Shown: in pieces, positions 40,355-51,886 of the stretch
How the letters are laid out: every line of letters starts with the position of its first letter
Numbering within the stretch: the stretch's first letter is position 1
Source of the DNA: Rhodanobacter sp. ANJX3
GTDB lineage: Bacteria > Pseudomonadota > Gammaproteobacteria > Xanthomonadales > Rhodanobacteraceae
Direction: 5' to 3'
Assembly (NCBI RefSeq): GCF_014200755.1
Contig: NZ_JACHCM010000003.1
Coordinates: 496,001 to 560,000, forward strand
DNA: 64,000 nt
Translations under genes and position numbers: made by a program
The notes under the pieces: model-generated
Databases searched by the model: none
What the model was told of the DNA's origin: nothing
What the model saw: the letters and a program-made list of their open reading frames with translations, nothing else

Positions 40355-40702
40355 TCAATCGGCGCTGCCACCGGCCGGTGTCGAGGGCGATGGCGCCGGC
40401 GCGGACGCAGAAGGCGCAGGCGCGGCAGCAGGCGCGCTCTTTTCGGAAGACTCGGGCTTGGCGCTGGTGGCGCTGCCGCCCTCACTCTTGCTGTCGGCAA
40501 GATTGCGCTTCTTGTCGCTGTCGGACTTGAAGTCCGTCTCGTACCAGCCGCTGCCGGCCAATCGGAACGAGGGCGCGCTGACGCGCCGTTTGAGCTGTGG
40601 AGCGCCGCAGCTGGGGCAGATCGTCGGGTCGTCGTCCGACAGTTTCTGCAGGCGATCGAAGCGATGCCCGCAGCTGGCGCACTCGAACTCGTAGATAGGC
40701 AT
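40355..40702 (-). CDS. FmdB family zinc-ribbon protein
   Basis: The 115-residue product starts with the FmdB-type zinc ribbon MPIYEFECASCGHRF and CPSCGAP, with the CxxC pairs near residues 8-11 and 29-32. It then has a long Ala/Pro/Ser-rich tail with no structure. The family was named after a formamidase regulator, but its general role is unknown; it is usually upstream of aspS in Xanthomonadales. ATG 40702 is the start of the ribbon; the longer open frame upstream reads through the regulatory region. It is divergent from the first TonB-receptor gene. Confidence 0.85.
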   Translation of the reverse strand: MPIYEFECASCGHRFDRLQKLSDDDPTICPSCGAPQLKRRVSAPSFRLAGSGWYETDFKSDSDKKRNLADSKSEGGSATSAKPESSEKSAPAAAPAPSASAPAPSPSTPAGGSAD

Positions 40703-41236
40703 CTGAAAAACTCCAACTTCAAAGTCGGCATATGACCGACAGCGCGCCATTATCGGCCCGATCGGCCGAATTTCAACGCCGGCAACGCCATTCCTTCGCC
40801 GCCGGCCCTCGGGGGTAGAAGCGTCGAGGCTTCGTCCTGCCCCGATCGGCGGCGTCAGGCGGATACGCGTGGCCCGATGCCTATTTAGGCGTCCAGACGT
40901 CCATTTACGGAGATCGGGCACAGACGCCTGATGCACGTTCGCCCAGGACGCACAGCTTGCGCCATGCCAAAACACCACCCGGGTCGTCATTGCAGGAGTG
41001 GCCCCGGATCGATTATTGCAAAGCAACATATGCGTATCGAAACACTCGAGATAGTTTCATATGCAAGTATTTGTTTTATTTGGAAATGCCAAGTGTTTCA
41101 ACAAATGGAAATACATGTGAATTATTTATTGCGCATCGCATCAATTTCACTTAGGGTCGAACCAGCACTGCCGATAGAGCGTGCCGCGGTGAGGGGACCG
41201 CCGCCACTAGCAAGTGAATCTGGGGAGATTTTCAAT
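40703..41236. other. Intergenic region between fmdB and the first TonB-dependent receptor
   Basis: This 534-base stretch holds no gene I can support. It contains the tandem AGACGTC-type element (40887-40902), a strongly AT-rich block (about 41020-41150) inside an otherwise GC-rich genome, an inverted repeat GAAACACT (41039-41046) and AGTGTTTC (41092-41099), and the ribosome-binding site GGGGAG at about 41222 just ahead of ATG 41237. The reading frame of the receptor is open back to 40931, but the stretch has no signal-peptide character. Confidence 0.7.
40887..40902. promoter_or_regulatory. Tandem Met-box-like element upstream of the first TonB receptor
   Basis: Two adjacent 8-mers, AGGCGTCC and AGACGTCC, match the E. 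coli MetJ box AGACGTCT at 6 and 7 of 8 positions, 13 of 16 overall. The same element occurs upstream of the second receptor, with an ungapped 25-base alignment (17 identities, including ATTT at -12 and AGACGTC). It lies 335 bases upstream of the receptor ATG. The binding protein is unknown; a MetJ is not encoded in this window. Confidence 0.55.
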
Positions 41237-43705
41237 ATGGCAACATTTCGTCGTAATCGATTGGCCAGCGCGCTGATTCCACTGCTCAGCATGAGCCTGT
41301 TCAGCACCGCACTATGGGCACAGGACGCTGCAAGCTCCACCGCGCCCAGCGATACCGCTGCGGCACCGTCGAAAGACACCAAACAGCTGCAGCAGGTGGT
41401 GGTCACCGGCACCCGGCAATCCACGCGCACGGTTGCCGAGTCGCTTTCGCCGATCGATGTGCTCACGCCAGCCGACATCAACGCCAGTGGCGCCACCGAT
41501 ATCGCCAGTGCCCTGAACACGCTGCTGCCGTCGCTCAATTTTCCTCGGCCCGCCATCAACGACGGCAATGACGCGGTTCGCCCGCTGACCCTGCGAGGCC
41601 TGTCGCCGGATGACGTGCTCGTGCTGGTCGACGGCAAGCGTTACCACACCACCAGCCTGGTCAATTACAACAACTCGATCGGTCGCGGTTCGGCCCCGGT
41701 CGATTTCAACTCGATCCCTATTTCCGCCATCGACCATATCGAAGTGCTGCGCGATGGCGCCGCCGCGCAATACGGCTCGGACGCCATCGCCGGCGTGGTC
41801 AACATCATCCTCAAGCGCGGTAGCGCGCCAGGCAACAATGAAATCACCGCCAATGGCGGCATCATGGACAAGGGCGACGGCGCGCAAAATGGGTTGTCTG
41901 GATCGGTCGGCATTCCCTTGAGTGGCCCGCAAGGCAGCGCACCAGGCTGGGCCAGACTCGCGTGGAACTACTCCGACGTGATGAACACCAACCGCGCCCA
42001 GAACACCGACATCGCCACGACACTGACCCCTGACAACGCGAACGCGCAAGGCGTGCCGTACGAGCGCTACGGCGATCCGGCGGTAAAGACCTATCAGGCC
42101 CTGCTGAACTTCGGCTACGACCTGACGCCGAACGTCGAACTCTACGGCTACCTCAATCTAAGCCGCCGCGATGTCACCTCGAACGGCTACTACCGATCCG
42201 GTGACAACTATCGAAATGCCACGGCGATCTATCCGAACGGCTTTCTCCCCCAGATCATCAACCATGTGAACGATGCCTCTGCGGTCGTCGGCATCAAGGG
42301 CACCACCGACAACGGCTGGCACTGGGATGCCTCGGCCGATTTCGGCTACAACCACATGGTTTTCGATATCAACAACAGCCTCAATATCAACCAGTACTAC
42401 AGCACGCTGGATGCCACCGGCGTCGGATTCAGCCCGACCTACTTCAACGCCGGCAACTTCACCACCAAGCAGGACGTGGCCAACGTCGATCTGAGCAAGG
42501 AATACTCGCCGAGCTTCCTGCCCAACCCCGTCACCGTGTCGTTCGGCGGCGAATACCGCAAGGATTACTACGATATCGGCGCGGGCGACCCGAATTCCTA
42601 TTACTTCAATCCGGCTATCATCGATCCGATCAGCGGTGACGTGGCGCCCGGTGGCTCGCAGGTCTACCCGGGCCTCAGCCCAGAAGTGGCCGGCAACTTC
42701 CAGCGCCACAGTGAGGCAGCCTACGTCGACCTGGAAACGGATATCACCAGCAAGCTGTCCGCCGGTGTAGCCGCGCGTTACGAGGACTACAGCGACTCGG
42801 GCTCGACCCGCTCGGGCAAGCTGTCGCTGCGCTATCAGCTGACCGATACCTTCGCCCTGCGGGGCACCGCATCGAACGGCTTCCGAGCACCCTCGCTGGC
42901 GCAGCAGAACTACGAGTCCGTGGTGACCCTCCAACAAAATGGCGTACTCCAACAGGTCGGTACGTTCCGCACCTCGAGTCCCACCGCCATTGCCCTGGGC
43001 GCCAAGCCGTTGACCCCGGAAAAGTCCACCAACTATGGCCTGGGTGCGGTGTGGCAACCGACCAACGATTTCAGCGCAACGTTGGATGCCTATCAGGTAC
43101 GGATTTACGACCAGATACTCTACAGCGACCAGTTGAATGTCACACCCACTCTCGCCAATGGTGAAGTCAGCGGCGCACAGTTCTTCGTCAACGGCGGCAC
43201 GACCCGCACACGCGGCGCGGACCTGATCCTGAACCAGCGCTTCGAGTTCAGCGAATGGGGCAAAGTCAATGTCGGTCTCAGCGGCAACTACAACAAGACC
43301 GTCGTGCTGGACGTGACCAATCCCAACTTCGGCCGTTCCAGCCAGGGCCTACTGACCTCGTCCACACCGCGCACCAAGTACGTGCTTTACGGCGACTGGG
43401 CCATCCAGAATGTCGACCTGCATGCCAACCTCACCCGCTACGGCTCGGTGATACGTCGCGGTGACGACGCCAACGGTGACGAAGATCAATTCTTCTCCGC
43501 GCGCTGGCTGCTCGATCTGGCGGCCAGCTACAACCTGGATGCCTGGACCTTTACCGTCGGTGCGGACAATGTCACCAATCAGTACCCGACCAAGGTGGCG
43601 CCGAACAACGAGTACGACTACGGCTCGGGCCTGCAGTACTCCGCTCTGTCGCCGTTCGGTTTCAACGGGCGCTACTGGTACGGAAAGGTCACGTATCGTT
43701 TCTAA
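41237..43705 (+). CDS. TonB-dependent outer-membrane receptor (first of a tandem pair)
   Basis: TonB receptors import large or scarce ligands across the outer membrane. The 822-residue protein has a signal peptide ending ALWAQ (about residue 31), a TonB-box candidate QQVVVTGTR, a plug domain (about 55-170) with ALNTLLPSLNFPRP, TLRGLSPDDVLVLVDGKRYH and AIDHIEVLRDGAAAQYGSDA, and a 22-strand barrel ending in an aromatic YRF. GGGGAG lies 9 bases upstream of ATG 41237. The ligand is not evident; plug and barrel resemble the group often annotated as iron or vitamin receptors. Adjacent to a paralogue on the same strand. Confidence 0.93.
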   Translation: MATFRRNRLASALIPLLSMSLFSTALWAQDAASSTAPSDTAAAPSKDTKQLQQVVVTGTRQSTRTVAESLSPIDVLTPADINASGATDIASALNTLLPSLNFPRPAINDGNDAVRPLTLRGLSPDDVLVLVDGKRYHTTSLVNYNNSIGRGSAPVDFNSIPISAIDHIEVLRDGAAAQYGSDAIAGVVNIILKRGSAPGNNEITANGGIMDKGDGAQNGLSGSVGIPLSGPQGSAPGWARLAWNYSDVMNTNRAQNTDIATTLTPDNANAQGVPYERYGDPAVKTYQALLNFGYDLTPNVELYGYLNLSRRDVTSNGYYRSGDNYRNATAIYPNGFLPQIINHVNDASAVVGIKGTTDNGWHWDASADFGYNHMVFDINNSLNINQYYSTLDATGVGFSPTYFNAGNFTTKQDVANVDLSKEYSPSFLPNPVTVSFGGEYRKDYYDIGAGDPNSYYFNPAIIDPISGDVAPGGSQVYPGLSPEVAGNFQRHSEAAYVDLETDITSKLSAGVAARYEDYSDSGSTRSGKLSLRYQLTDTFALRGTASNGFRAPSLAQQNYESVVTLQQNGVLQQVGTFRTSSPTAIALGAKPLTPEKSTNYGLGAVWQPTNDFSATLDAYQVRIYDQILYSDQLNVTPTLANGEVSGAQFFVNGGTTRTRGADLILNQRFEFSEWGKVNVGLSGNYNKTVVLDVTNPNFGRSSQGLLTSSTPRTKYVLYGDWAIQNVDLHANLTRYGSVIRRGDDANGDEDQFFSARWLLDLAASYNLDAWTFTVGADNVTNQYPTKVAPNNEYDYGSGLQYSALSPFGFNGRYWYGKVTYRF

Positions 43706-43724
43706 GTTCGAATAGACTCAAGAC

Positions 43725-43752
43725 AAAATCCCGGCCGCAACGCCGGGATTTT
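43725..43752 (+). terminator. Rho-independent terminator after the first TonB receptor
   Basis: AAAATCCCGGC (43725-43735) pairs perfectly with GCCGGGATTTT (43742-43752) around a 6-base loop, 20 bases after the stop codon. Confidence 0.88.
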
Positions 43753-43862
43753 CATTCGATGGCGACCACCGTACAAAAGCGCATCGCTGCACAAAGGGCA
43801 AAAAGAAGAGCCAAACGCTTAACCAGCGGCCATAACCTTATGTATTGGTCTTATATCCATTT

Positions 43863-43882
43863 GGACATATAGACGTCTATAT
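43863..43882. promoter_or_regulatory. Palindromic Met-box-like operator upstream of the second TonB receptor
   Basis: GGACATAT and AGACGTCT (43863-43878) are adjacent 8-mers with 5 and 8 of 8 matches to the MetJ box. The perfect 16-base palindrome ATATAGACGTCTATAT occupies 43867-43882. It is centred about 80 bases upstream of the receptor ATG. A candidate promoter follows, TTGACC (43886-43891), 17 bases, TAACCT (43909-43914), so a bound protein would lie just upstream of the -35. Confidence 0.65.
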
Positions 43883-43953
43883 CGATTGACCGATTATTCA
43901 TTCGTCGTTAACCTGCGATTTCTTCCATCAAAGACACAGGTTTAGAGAAAGCA

Positions 43954-46434
<2,481 letters not shown>

Positions 46435-46451
46435 TCACCCTATCGCTCGAC

Positions 46452-46483
46452 AAAAAATCCCGGCGCAGACGCCGGGATTTTTT
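46452..46483 (+). terminator. Rho-independent terminator after the second TonB receptor
   Basis: AAAAAATCCCGGCG (46452-46465) and CGCCGGGATTTTTT (46470-46483) are perfectly complementary around CAGA. The same hairpin could also terminate clpB on the other strand. Confidence 0.9.
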
Positions 46484-46512
46484 TGTTCGTATGTCGCGGC
46501 GAAGGCCGACGA

Positions 46513-49110
46513 TCAGCGTGTGTGAAACGCCAGCTCACCGCTTTCGACGTCCACGCCGATCGTGGAACCGGCCGCGTAGCGTCCCTCCAGAATCTGCTTG
46601 GCCAGCGGATTTTCCAGCTGCTGCTGGATCGCCCGCTTCAGCGGCCGCGCGCCGTAGACCGGATCGAAGCCAACGTTGCCGAGCAGGACCAGCGCGTCAT
46701 CGCTGACTTCCAGCTTGAGCTGACGCTCGGCCAGTCGTTTTTCCAGATACGCCAGCTGGATGCGTGCGATCGCGCCGATCTGCTTTTTGTCCAGCGGACG
46801 GAACACCACCAGCTCGTCGAGCCGGTTGATGAACTCCGGCCGGAAGTGCGCCTGCACCACGCCGAGCACCGAGGCCTTCATCTGTGTGTATTGCTCTTCG
46901 CTGTCCAGACTGCCGCCGTTGTCCGACATGTCCTGGATCACGTTGGAACCGAGGTTCGAGGTCATCACGATGACGGTGTTGCGAAAGTCCACTGTGCGGC
47001 CCTGGCCGTCGGTGAGACGGCCGTCGTCCAGTACCTGCAGCAGCACGTTGAACACGTCCGAGTGCGCCTTCTCCACCTCGTCCAGCAAGATCACGCTGTA
47101 CGGACGTCGACGCACTGCCTCGGTGAGATAGCCGCCTTCCTCGTAACCCACATAACCGGGCGGCGCGCCGATCAACCGGCTCACCGAGTGCTTTTCCATG
47201 AACTCGCTCATGTCGATGCGCACCATCGCATCGGTGGTGTCGAACATGAACTCGGCCAGCGCCTTGCACAGCTCGGTCTTGCCCACGCCGGTAGGGCCGA
47301 GAAACAGGAACGAGCCGCTGGGCCGATTCGGATCGGACAGCCCGGCGCGCGCGCGCCGGATCGCGTCGGACACGGCGCGAACGGCCTCGTCCTGACCGAC
47401 CACGCGACGATGCAGATCGTCTTCCATATGCAGCAGCTTTTCGCGCTCGCCTTCGAGCATCTTGCTGACGGGGATACCGGTCCAGCGCGCCACGACTTCG
47501 GCGATTTCCTCGGCGGTGACCTTGTCCTGCAGCAGCTTGAAATCCTGCGTCTCGGCGGCCTGTGCCGCAGTGAGCTGCTTTTCCAGCTCGGGCAGCTTGC
47601 CGTACTGGATTTCGCTCATCTTGGCGTAGTCCTGCTGCCGCTGCGCCGCATCGAGCTCCTGCCGCGCCTGCTCGATCTGTTCCTTCACGCGAGTGACGCC
47701 CTGCAGGGCCGCCTTCTCGGACTTCCAGATTTCGTTGAGATCGGAAAACTCGCGCTCGAGCTTGTCGACGTCGGTTTCCAGATCGGCCAGACGCTGCTTC
47801 GATTCGCTGTCCTTTTCCTTCTTCAGCATCTCGCGCTGGATCTTCAGCTGGATCAGCCGGCGCTCCAGCCGGTCGAGCTCTTCCGGCTTGGAGTCGATCT
47901 CCATGCGGATGCGCGAGGCGGCTTCGTCCATCAGGTCGATCGCCTTGTCCGGCAGCTGGCGGTCGGCGATATAGCGATGCGACAGCGTGGCTGCGGCGAC
48001 GATTGCCGGATCGGTGATCTCCACGCCGTGATGCACGGCATAGCGCTCCTTCAGCCCGCGCAGGATCGCAATGGTGTCCTCGACGCTGGGTTCGCCCACA
48101 AAGACCTTCTGAAAGCGGCGCTCCAGCGCGGCGTCCTTCTCAATGTACTTGCGATACTCGTCCAGCGTGGTGGCACCGATGCAGTGCAGCTCGCCGCGCG
48201 CCAGAGCGGGCTTGAGCATGTTGCCCGCGTCCATCGCGCCGTCGGCCTTGCCGGCGCCGACGACGGTGTGCAGCTCGTCGATAAACAGGATTACCCGACC
48301 TTCCTGCTTGGCCAGGTCGCTGAGCACGGCTTTGAGCCGCTCCTCGAACTCGCCGCGGAATTTGGCGCCGGCAATCAGCGCGCCCATGTCGAGCGACAGC
48401 ACGCGGCGATCGCGCAGGCCTTCGGGCACTTCGCCCTTGACGATGCGCTGAGCCAGACCTTCGACGATGGCAGTCTTGCCGACGCCGGGTTCGCCGATCA
48501 GCACGGGGTTGTTCTTGGTGCGCCGCTGCAGCACCTGAATGGTGCGGCGAATCTCTTCGTCGCGACCGATCACCGGGTCGAGCTTGCCGCTTTCGGCCCG
48601 CTCGGTCAGGTCGATGCAGTATTTCTCCAGCGCTTGGCGCTGCTCCTCGGCATTTTCGCTCTGTACCTTTTCGCCGCCACGCAGTTTGTCGATCGCCGCT
48701 TCCAGGTTCGACTTGGTCGCACCTGCCGCCTTCAGCGCCGCGCCGAGCTCGCCCTTGTCTTCCAGCGCCGCCAGCACGAACAGCTCGCTGGCGATGAACT
48801 GATCGCCACGCTGCTGGGCCAGCTTGTCGGTGAGGTTGAGCAAGCGTGTCAGCTCGTTGCCCGCGTGGATATTGCCTTCCTGACCACTAACCTTCGGCAG
48901 CCGTTCCAGCAATTCGTTGACGCGCTGCTGCAGCGCCGGCACGTTGACCTGCGCCTGCGTCAGCAGCGGCCCGGTCGAACCGCCCTGCTGATTGAGCAGC
49001 GCGGCCATGACGTGCGCAGGTTCGAGCATGTTGTTGTCGCGACCCACGGCCAGCGACTGCGCGTCCGCCAGCGCCTGCTGGAAACGCGACGTGAGTTTGT
49101 CCATTCGCAT
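46513..49110 (-). CDS. clpB: Disaggregase ATPase ClpB
   Basis: ClpB is a hexameric AAA+ chaperone that, with DnaK, resolubilises heat-aggregated proteins. The 865-residue protein begins [20 protein letters not shown], has an N-terminal Clp repeat domain, Walker [18 protein letters not shown] in domain 1 (near residue 205), the long coiled-coil middle domain (about 410-530), Walker [19 protein letters not shown] in domain 2 (near 605), and the ClpB C-terminus. It is preceded by a sigma-32-like promoter and separated from pgeF by an opposite-strand trehalose operon. Confidence 0.97.
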   Translation of the reverse strand: MRMDKLTSRFQQALADAQSLAVGRDNNMLEPAHVMAALLNQQGGSTGPLLTQAQVNVPALQQRVNELLERLPKVSGQEGNIHAGNELTRLLNLTDKLAQQRGDQFIASELFVLAALEDKGELGAALKAAGATKSNLEAAIDKLRGGEKVQSENAEEQRQALEKYCIDLTERAESGKLDPVIGRDEEIRRTIQVLQRRTKNNPVLIGEPGVGKTAIVEGLAQRIVKGEVPEGLRDRRVLSLDMGALIAGAKFRGEFEERLKAVLSDLAKQEGRVILFIDELHTVVGAGKADGAMDAGNMLKPALARGELHCIGATTLDEYRKYIEKDAALERRFQKVFVGEPSVEDTIAILRGLKERYAVHHGVEITDPAIVAAATLSHRYIADRQLPDKAIDLMDEAASRIRMEIDSKPEELDRLERRLIQLKIQREMLKKEKDSESKQRLADLETDVDKLEREFSDLNEIWKSEKAALQGVTRVKEQIEQARQELDAAQRQQDYAKMSEIQYGKLPELEKQLTAAQAAETQDFKLLQDKVTAEEIAEVVARWTGIPVSKMLEGEREKLLHMEDDLHRRVVGQDEAVRAVSDAIRRARAGLSDPNRPSGSFLFLGPTGVGKTELCKALAEFMFDTTDAMVRIDMSEFMEKHSVSRLIGAPPGYVGYEEGGYLTEAVRRRPYSVILLDEVEKAHSDVFNVLLQVLDDGRLTDGQGRTVDFRNTVIVMTSNLGSNVIQDMSDNGGSLDSEEQYTQMKASVLGVVQAHFRPEFINRLDELVVFRPLDKKQIGAIARIQLAYLEKRLAERQLKLEVSDDALVLLGNVGFDPVYGARPLKRAIQQQLENPLAKQILEGRYAAGSTIGVDVESGELAFHTR

Positions 49111-49171
49111 CGATTAGCCCTCGGTAGATTTGGCGGACGGCCATCGCTCGGCCGCTCTGCCACTGGCTGAA

Positions 49172-49199
49172 AGATGCGGACGGCACGAAGTGAATCAAG
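49172..49199 (-). promoter_or_regulatory. Sigma-32-type heat-shock promoter of clpB
   Basis: On the minus strand CTTGATT (-35, 49193-49199) and CCGCATCT (-10, 49172-49179) are separated by 13 bases. The consensus is CTTGAAA-N13-CCCCATNT; there are two mismatches in the -35 and one in the -10. The element lies about 60 bases upstream of the clpB start. Confidence 0.65.
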
Positions 49200-49227
49200 A
49201 CGCGACAGCCCCGCTTGTGCGTCCCAT

Positions 49228-49251
49228 TTGATCCAGATCAAAGATATCTTT
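49228..49251. promoter_or_regulatory. FNR/ANR-type box upstream of the otsB operon
   Basis: TTGATCCAGATCAA (49228-49241) is a perfect TTGAT-N4-ATCAA palindrome, the FNR/ANR consensus, and overlaps a second perfect palindrome AAAGATATCTTT (49240-49251). The box centre lies about 43 bases upstream of the otsB ATG, in the interval between the clpB promoter and otsB. This is close enough to control otsB transcription directly. Confidence 0.65.
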
Positions 49252-49277
49252 CACATAGAAATTGCTACGGTGCAGCA

Positions 49278-50084
49278 ATGGACACATCAAACGCTCGATC
49301 CGATCTGATGGAACAGGCGCCGTTGACCGCGCCGCCGCTGCCTTCCGGCGACACACGATGGGCGCTTTTTCTGGACGTGGACGGCACGCTGCTGGATTTC
49401 CGGGACGATCCACGCAGCGTCAGCGTCAGCAACGATTTATTGTGCTTGCTGCACGCGCTGCATGAAGCGTTGGGCGGCGCGCTGGCGCTGGTCAGCGGGC
49501 GCGCACTGGACGATCTGGACCGACTTTTCGGAAAACCTCAGTGGGCGGCGACGGGCCTGCACGGGCTGGAACTGCGACGTGCCGACGGCAGTTTTCGTAG
49601 GATAACGGTGGACGGCGAACAGCAGCAGCGCATGCATGAGGCCACGGCGGCGCTTGCCGGCCGCTTCGAAGGCGTGGAGCGCGAGGACAAGCAGATGGCG
49701 GTTGCCCTGCATTGCCGCCGCGCACCGCAGCAGTTCGAGCCTTTGCACGATGCCGCTGTCGACATGATCGGCCAGCTGCCCGGCTATGAGCTGCAGCCTG
49801 GCAATCTGGTGATCGAATTCAAACCGGCCGGCATGGACAAAGGTCGCGCGGTGAGCGAATTGCTGGCCAGCGCGCCTTTTGCCGGCCGGCTGCCGGTGTA
49901 CCTGGGCGACGATCTGACCGACGAGCACGCCTTTGCCAGCGTCCACAAAAGAGGCGGCGTCGGCATTTTGGTCGGTTCGCCCCGCGTCACGCACGCGTTC
50001 TTTTCATTGTCCGGCCCTGCTGCGGTGGCGGCCTGGCTCGCTCGCGTCCTTGACGCACTCTCGCGAGGAACCTCCGAAATATGA
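49278..50084 (+). CDS. otsB: Trehalose-6-phosphate phosphatase
   Basis: OtsB removes phosphate from trehalose-6-phosphate, giving trehalose. The 268-residue HAD-family protein has motif I LFLDVDGTLLD with the catalytic Asp33 and Asp35, motif II ALVSGRAL, and motif III/IV VYLGDDLTDEHAF. No clear ribosome-binding site precedes ATG 49278, which lies just downstream of the FNR-type box. The stop overlaps the ATG of the GH15 gene as ATGA (50081-50084), so the operon is translationally coupled. Confidence 0.95.
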   Translation: MDTSNARSDLMEQAPLTAPPLPSGDTRWALFLDVDGTLLDFRDDPRSVSVSNDLLCLLHALHEALGGALALVSGRALDDLDRLFGKPQWAATGLHGLELRRADGSFRRITVDGEQQQRMHEATAALAGRFEGVEREDKQMAVALHCRRAPQQFEPLHDAAVDMIGQLPGYELQPGNLVIEFKPAGMDKGRAVSELLASAPFAGRLPVYLGDDLTDEHAFASVHKRGGVGILVGSPRVTHAFFSLSGPAAVAAWLARVLDALSRGTSEI

Positions 50085-51886
50085 CGACCTACCCGCCGAA
50101 CGACCTACCCGCCAGCCTTGAGCTCGGCGTCATCGGCAACGGCAGCATTGCCGCACTGATCGATCCACACGGCAGCATCGTCTGGTGCTGCCTGCCTCGC
50201 TTCGATGCCGATGCCAGCTTCTGCAAGCTGCTCTCGCCGAAGATCGGCGGCGGCGAGTGGGCCATCGAGCTGGAAGACTTCGAGCGAGCGGAACAGCGAT
50301 ACCTGCCGAACACCGCCGTGCTGGTGACCAAGCTTTTCGACAAGCACGGCGGCGCCATCGAAATCGTCGACTTCGCCCCGCGCCACCGTTCGCTCGGCCG
50401 CGTCTATCACCCGGTGATGCTCGCCCGAAAAGTCAGCCCACTCAGCGGCTCGCCGCGCATCCGCGTCAAGCTGCAGCCGCTTTGCGATTACGGCACGCAA
50501 CCGGCGGCAACCACCTCCGGCAGCAACCATATCCGCTACATCCTCAGCGAGGTCACCCAGCGCCTGACCAGCGATGTGGCCACCCCGCTGATCGAACGCA
50601 GCCTGCCTTTCAGCCTGGATCGTCCGGCGCATTTCGTTTTCGGTCCCGATGAAACCTTGAGCGAAAGTCCGGCGGATTTCATCCATCGCGCGCTGGAGCG
50701 CACCCAGGCCTATTGGCGCGATTGGGTGCGCAGCCTGTCGATTCCCTACGAGTGGCAGGACGCGGTGATCCGCGCCGCCATCACGCTGAAGCTGTGCCAG
50801 TACGAGGCGACCGGTGCCATCGTGGCGGCCCTGACCACTTCCATTCCCGAAGCGCCGGGCACCGCGCGCAACTGGGATTACCGCTACTGCTGGCTGCGCG
50901 ACTCGGCTTTCACCGTGCGCACGCTCAACCGGCTCGGCGTCACCAGCACCATGGAGGACTACATCCGCTATGTCTTCAACCTGGCCGTGGTCGAGGGCGA
51001 CGACGAAGTCGGCCCGGTCTTCGGTATCACCTTCGAGCGTGAGCTGCACGAGCGCCAGGTCGATGGGCTGGCCGGCTATCGCGGCATGGGCCCGGTGCGC
51101 GTGGGCAACGACGCGTGGCAGCAGCGCCAGAACGATGCCTACGGCTCGGTTGTGCTGTCGTCGGCCCAGCTGTTTTTCGATCGCCGCATCGAGCACCGCG
51201 GCGACGCCATCATGTTCAAACGGCTCGAACGCATGGGCACTGCTGCGCTGCGCATGGCCGAACAGACCGACGCCGGTTTGTGGGAATTCCGCGGGCGCGC
51301 CTCGGTACATACCTACTCGGCGGCGATGTGCTGGGCGGCCTGCGATCGGCTGGCGCATATCGCCACCGAGCTGGGCCTGGACGACCGCGCGCGCTACTGG
51401 CATCACGAAGCGCTGGAGCTGCATGCGCGTATCGAGGCACGCGCGTGGAATGAAAAGCTCGGCTATTTCGTCGATGCGTACGACGGCGAAAACCTGGACG
51501 CCAGCCTGCTGCTGCTGGCGAACATCGGCTTTGTCGAGGCGACCGATCCGCGCTTCGTCGCCACGGTGGATGCCATCGGCGCCGCGCTCGGCCGCGGCAA
51601 TTACCTGTTTCGCTATATCGCGCCGGACGATTTCGGCACGCCCGAAACCGCTTTCAACATCTGCACGTTCTGGTACATCGAGGCGCTGGCCGCCACCGGT
51701 CGCGAAGAGCAGGCGCGCGCCATGTTCGAAAACATGCTGAGCAAGCGCAATGCGCTGGGCCTGCTGTCGGAAGACTTGGCACCGGGCAGCGGCGAACACT
51801 GGGGCAATTACCCGCAAACCTATTCGCTGGTCGGTCTCATTCAGGCGGCCATGCGTCTGTCGCGTCGCTGGGAGGAAGCGCTATGA
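50081..51886 (+). CDS. GH15 glucoamylase/trehalase family glycoside hydrolase
   Basis: GH15 enzymes are inverting exo-glucosidases; bacterial members include trehalases and glucoamylases. The 601-residue protein has an N-terminal beta-sandwich (about residues 1-220) and an (alpha/alpha)6 barrel. The barrel includes NWDYRYCWLRDSAF near 267, DAGLWEFRG near 400 with the likely general acid Glu, and GSGEHWGNYPQTYS near 570 with the likely base Glu. It has no signal peptide. The position between otsB and otsA suggests a role in trehalose turnover or in trimming a product of the pathway; the precise substrate is not evident. Confidence 0.9.
   Translation: MTTYPPNDLPASLELGVIGNGSIAALIDPHGSIVWCCLPRFDADASFCKLLSPKIGGGEWAIELEDFERAEQRYLPNTAVLVTKLFDKHGGAIEIVDFAPRHRSLGRVYHPVMLARKVSPLSGSPRIRVKLQPLCDYGTQPAATTSGSNHIRYILSEVTQRLTSDVATPLIERSLPFSLDRPAHFVFGPDETLSESPADFIHRALERTQAYWRDWVRSLSIPYEWQDAVIRAAITLKLCQYEATGAIVAALTTSIPEAPGTARNWDYRYCWLRDSAFTVRTLNRLGVTSTMEDYIRYVFNLAVVEGDDEVGPVFGITFERELHERQVDGLAGYRGMGPVRVGNDAWQQRQNDAYGSVVLSSAQLFFDRRIEHRGDAIMFKRLERMGTAALRMAEQTDAGLWEFRGRASVHTYSAAMCWAACDRLAHIATELGLDDRARYWHHEALELHARIEARAWNEKLGYFVDAYDGENLDASLLLLANIGFVEATDPRFVATVDAIGAALGRGNYLFRYIAPDDFGTPETAFNICTFWYIEALAATGREEQARAMFENMLSKRNALGLLSEDLAPGSGEHWGNYPQTYSLVGLIQAAMRLSRRWEEAL

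Noticed and set aside
46483..49170. 895-codon open frame on the plus strand, antisense to clpB
   Set aside because: It covers clpB end to end, has an Arg/His/Gln/Leu-rich composition without any domain, and arises from codon bias in GC-rich DNA. ClpB itself is complete on the other strand.
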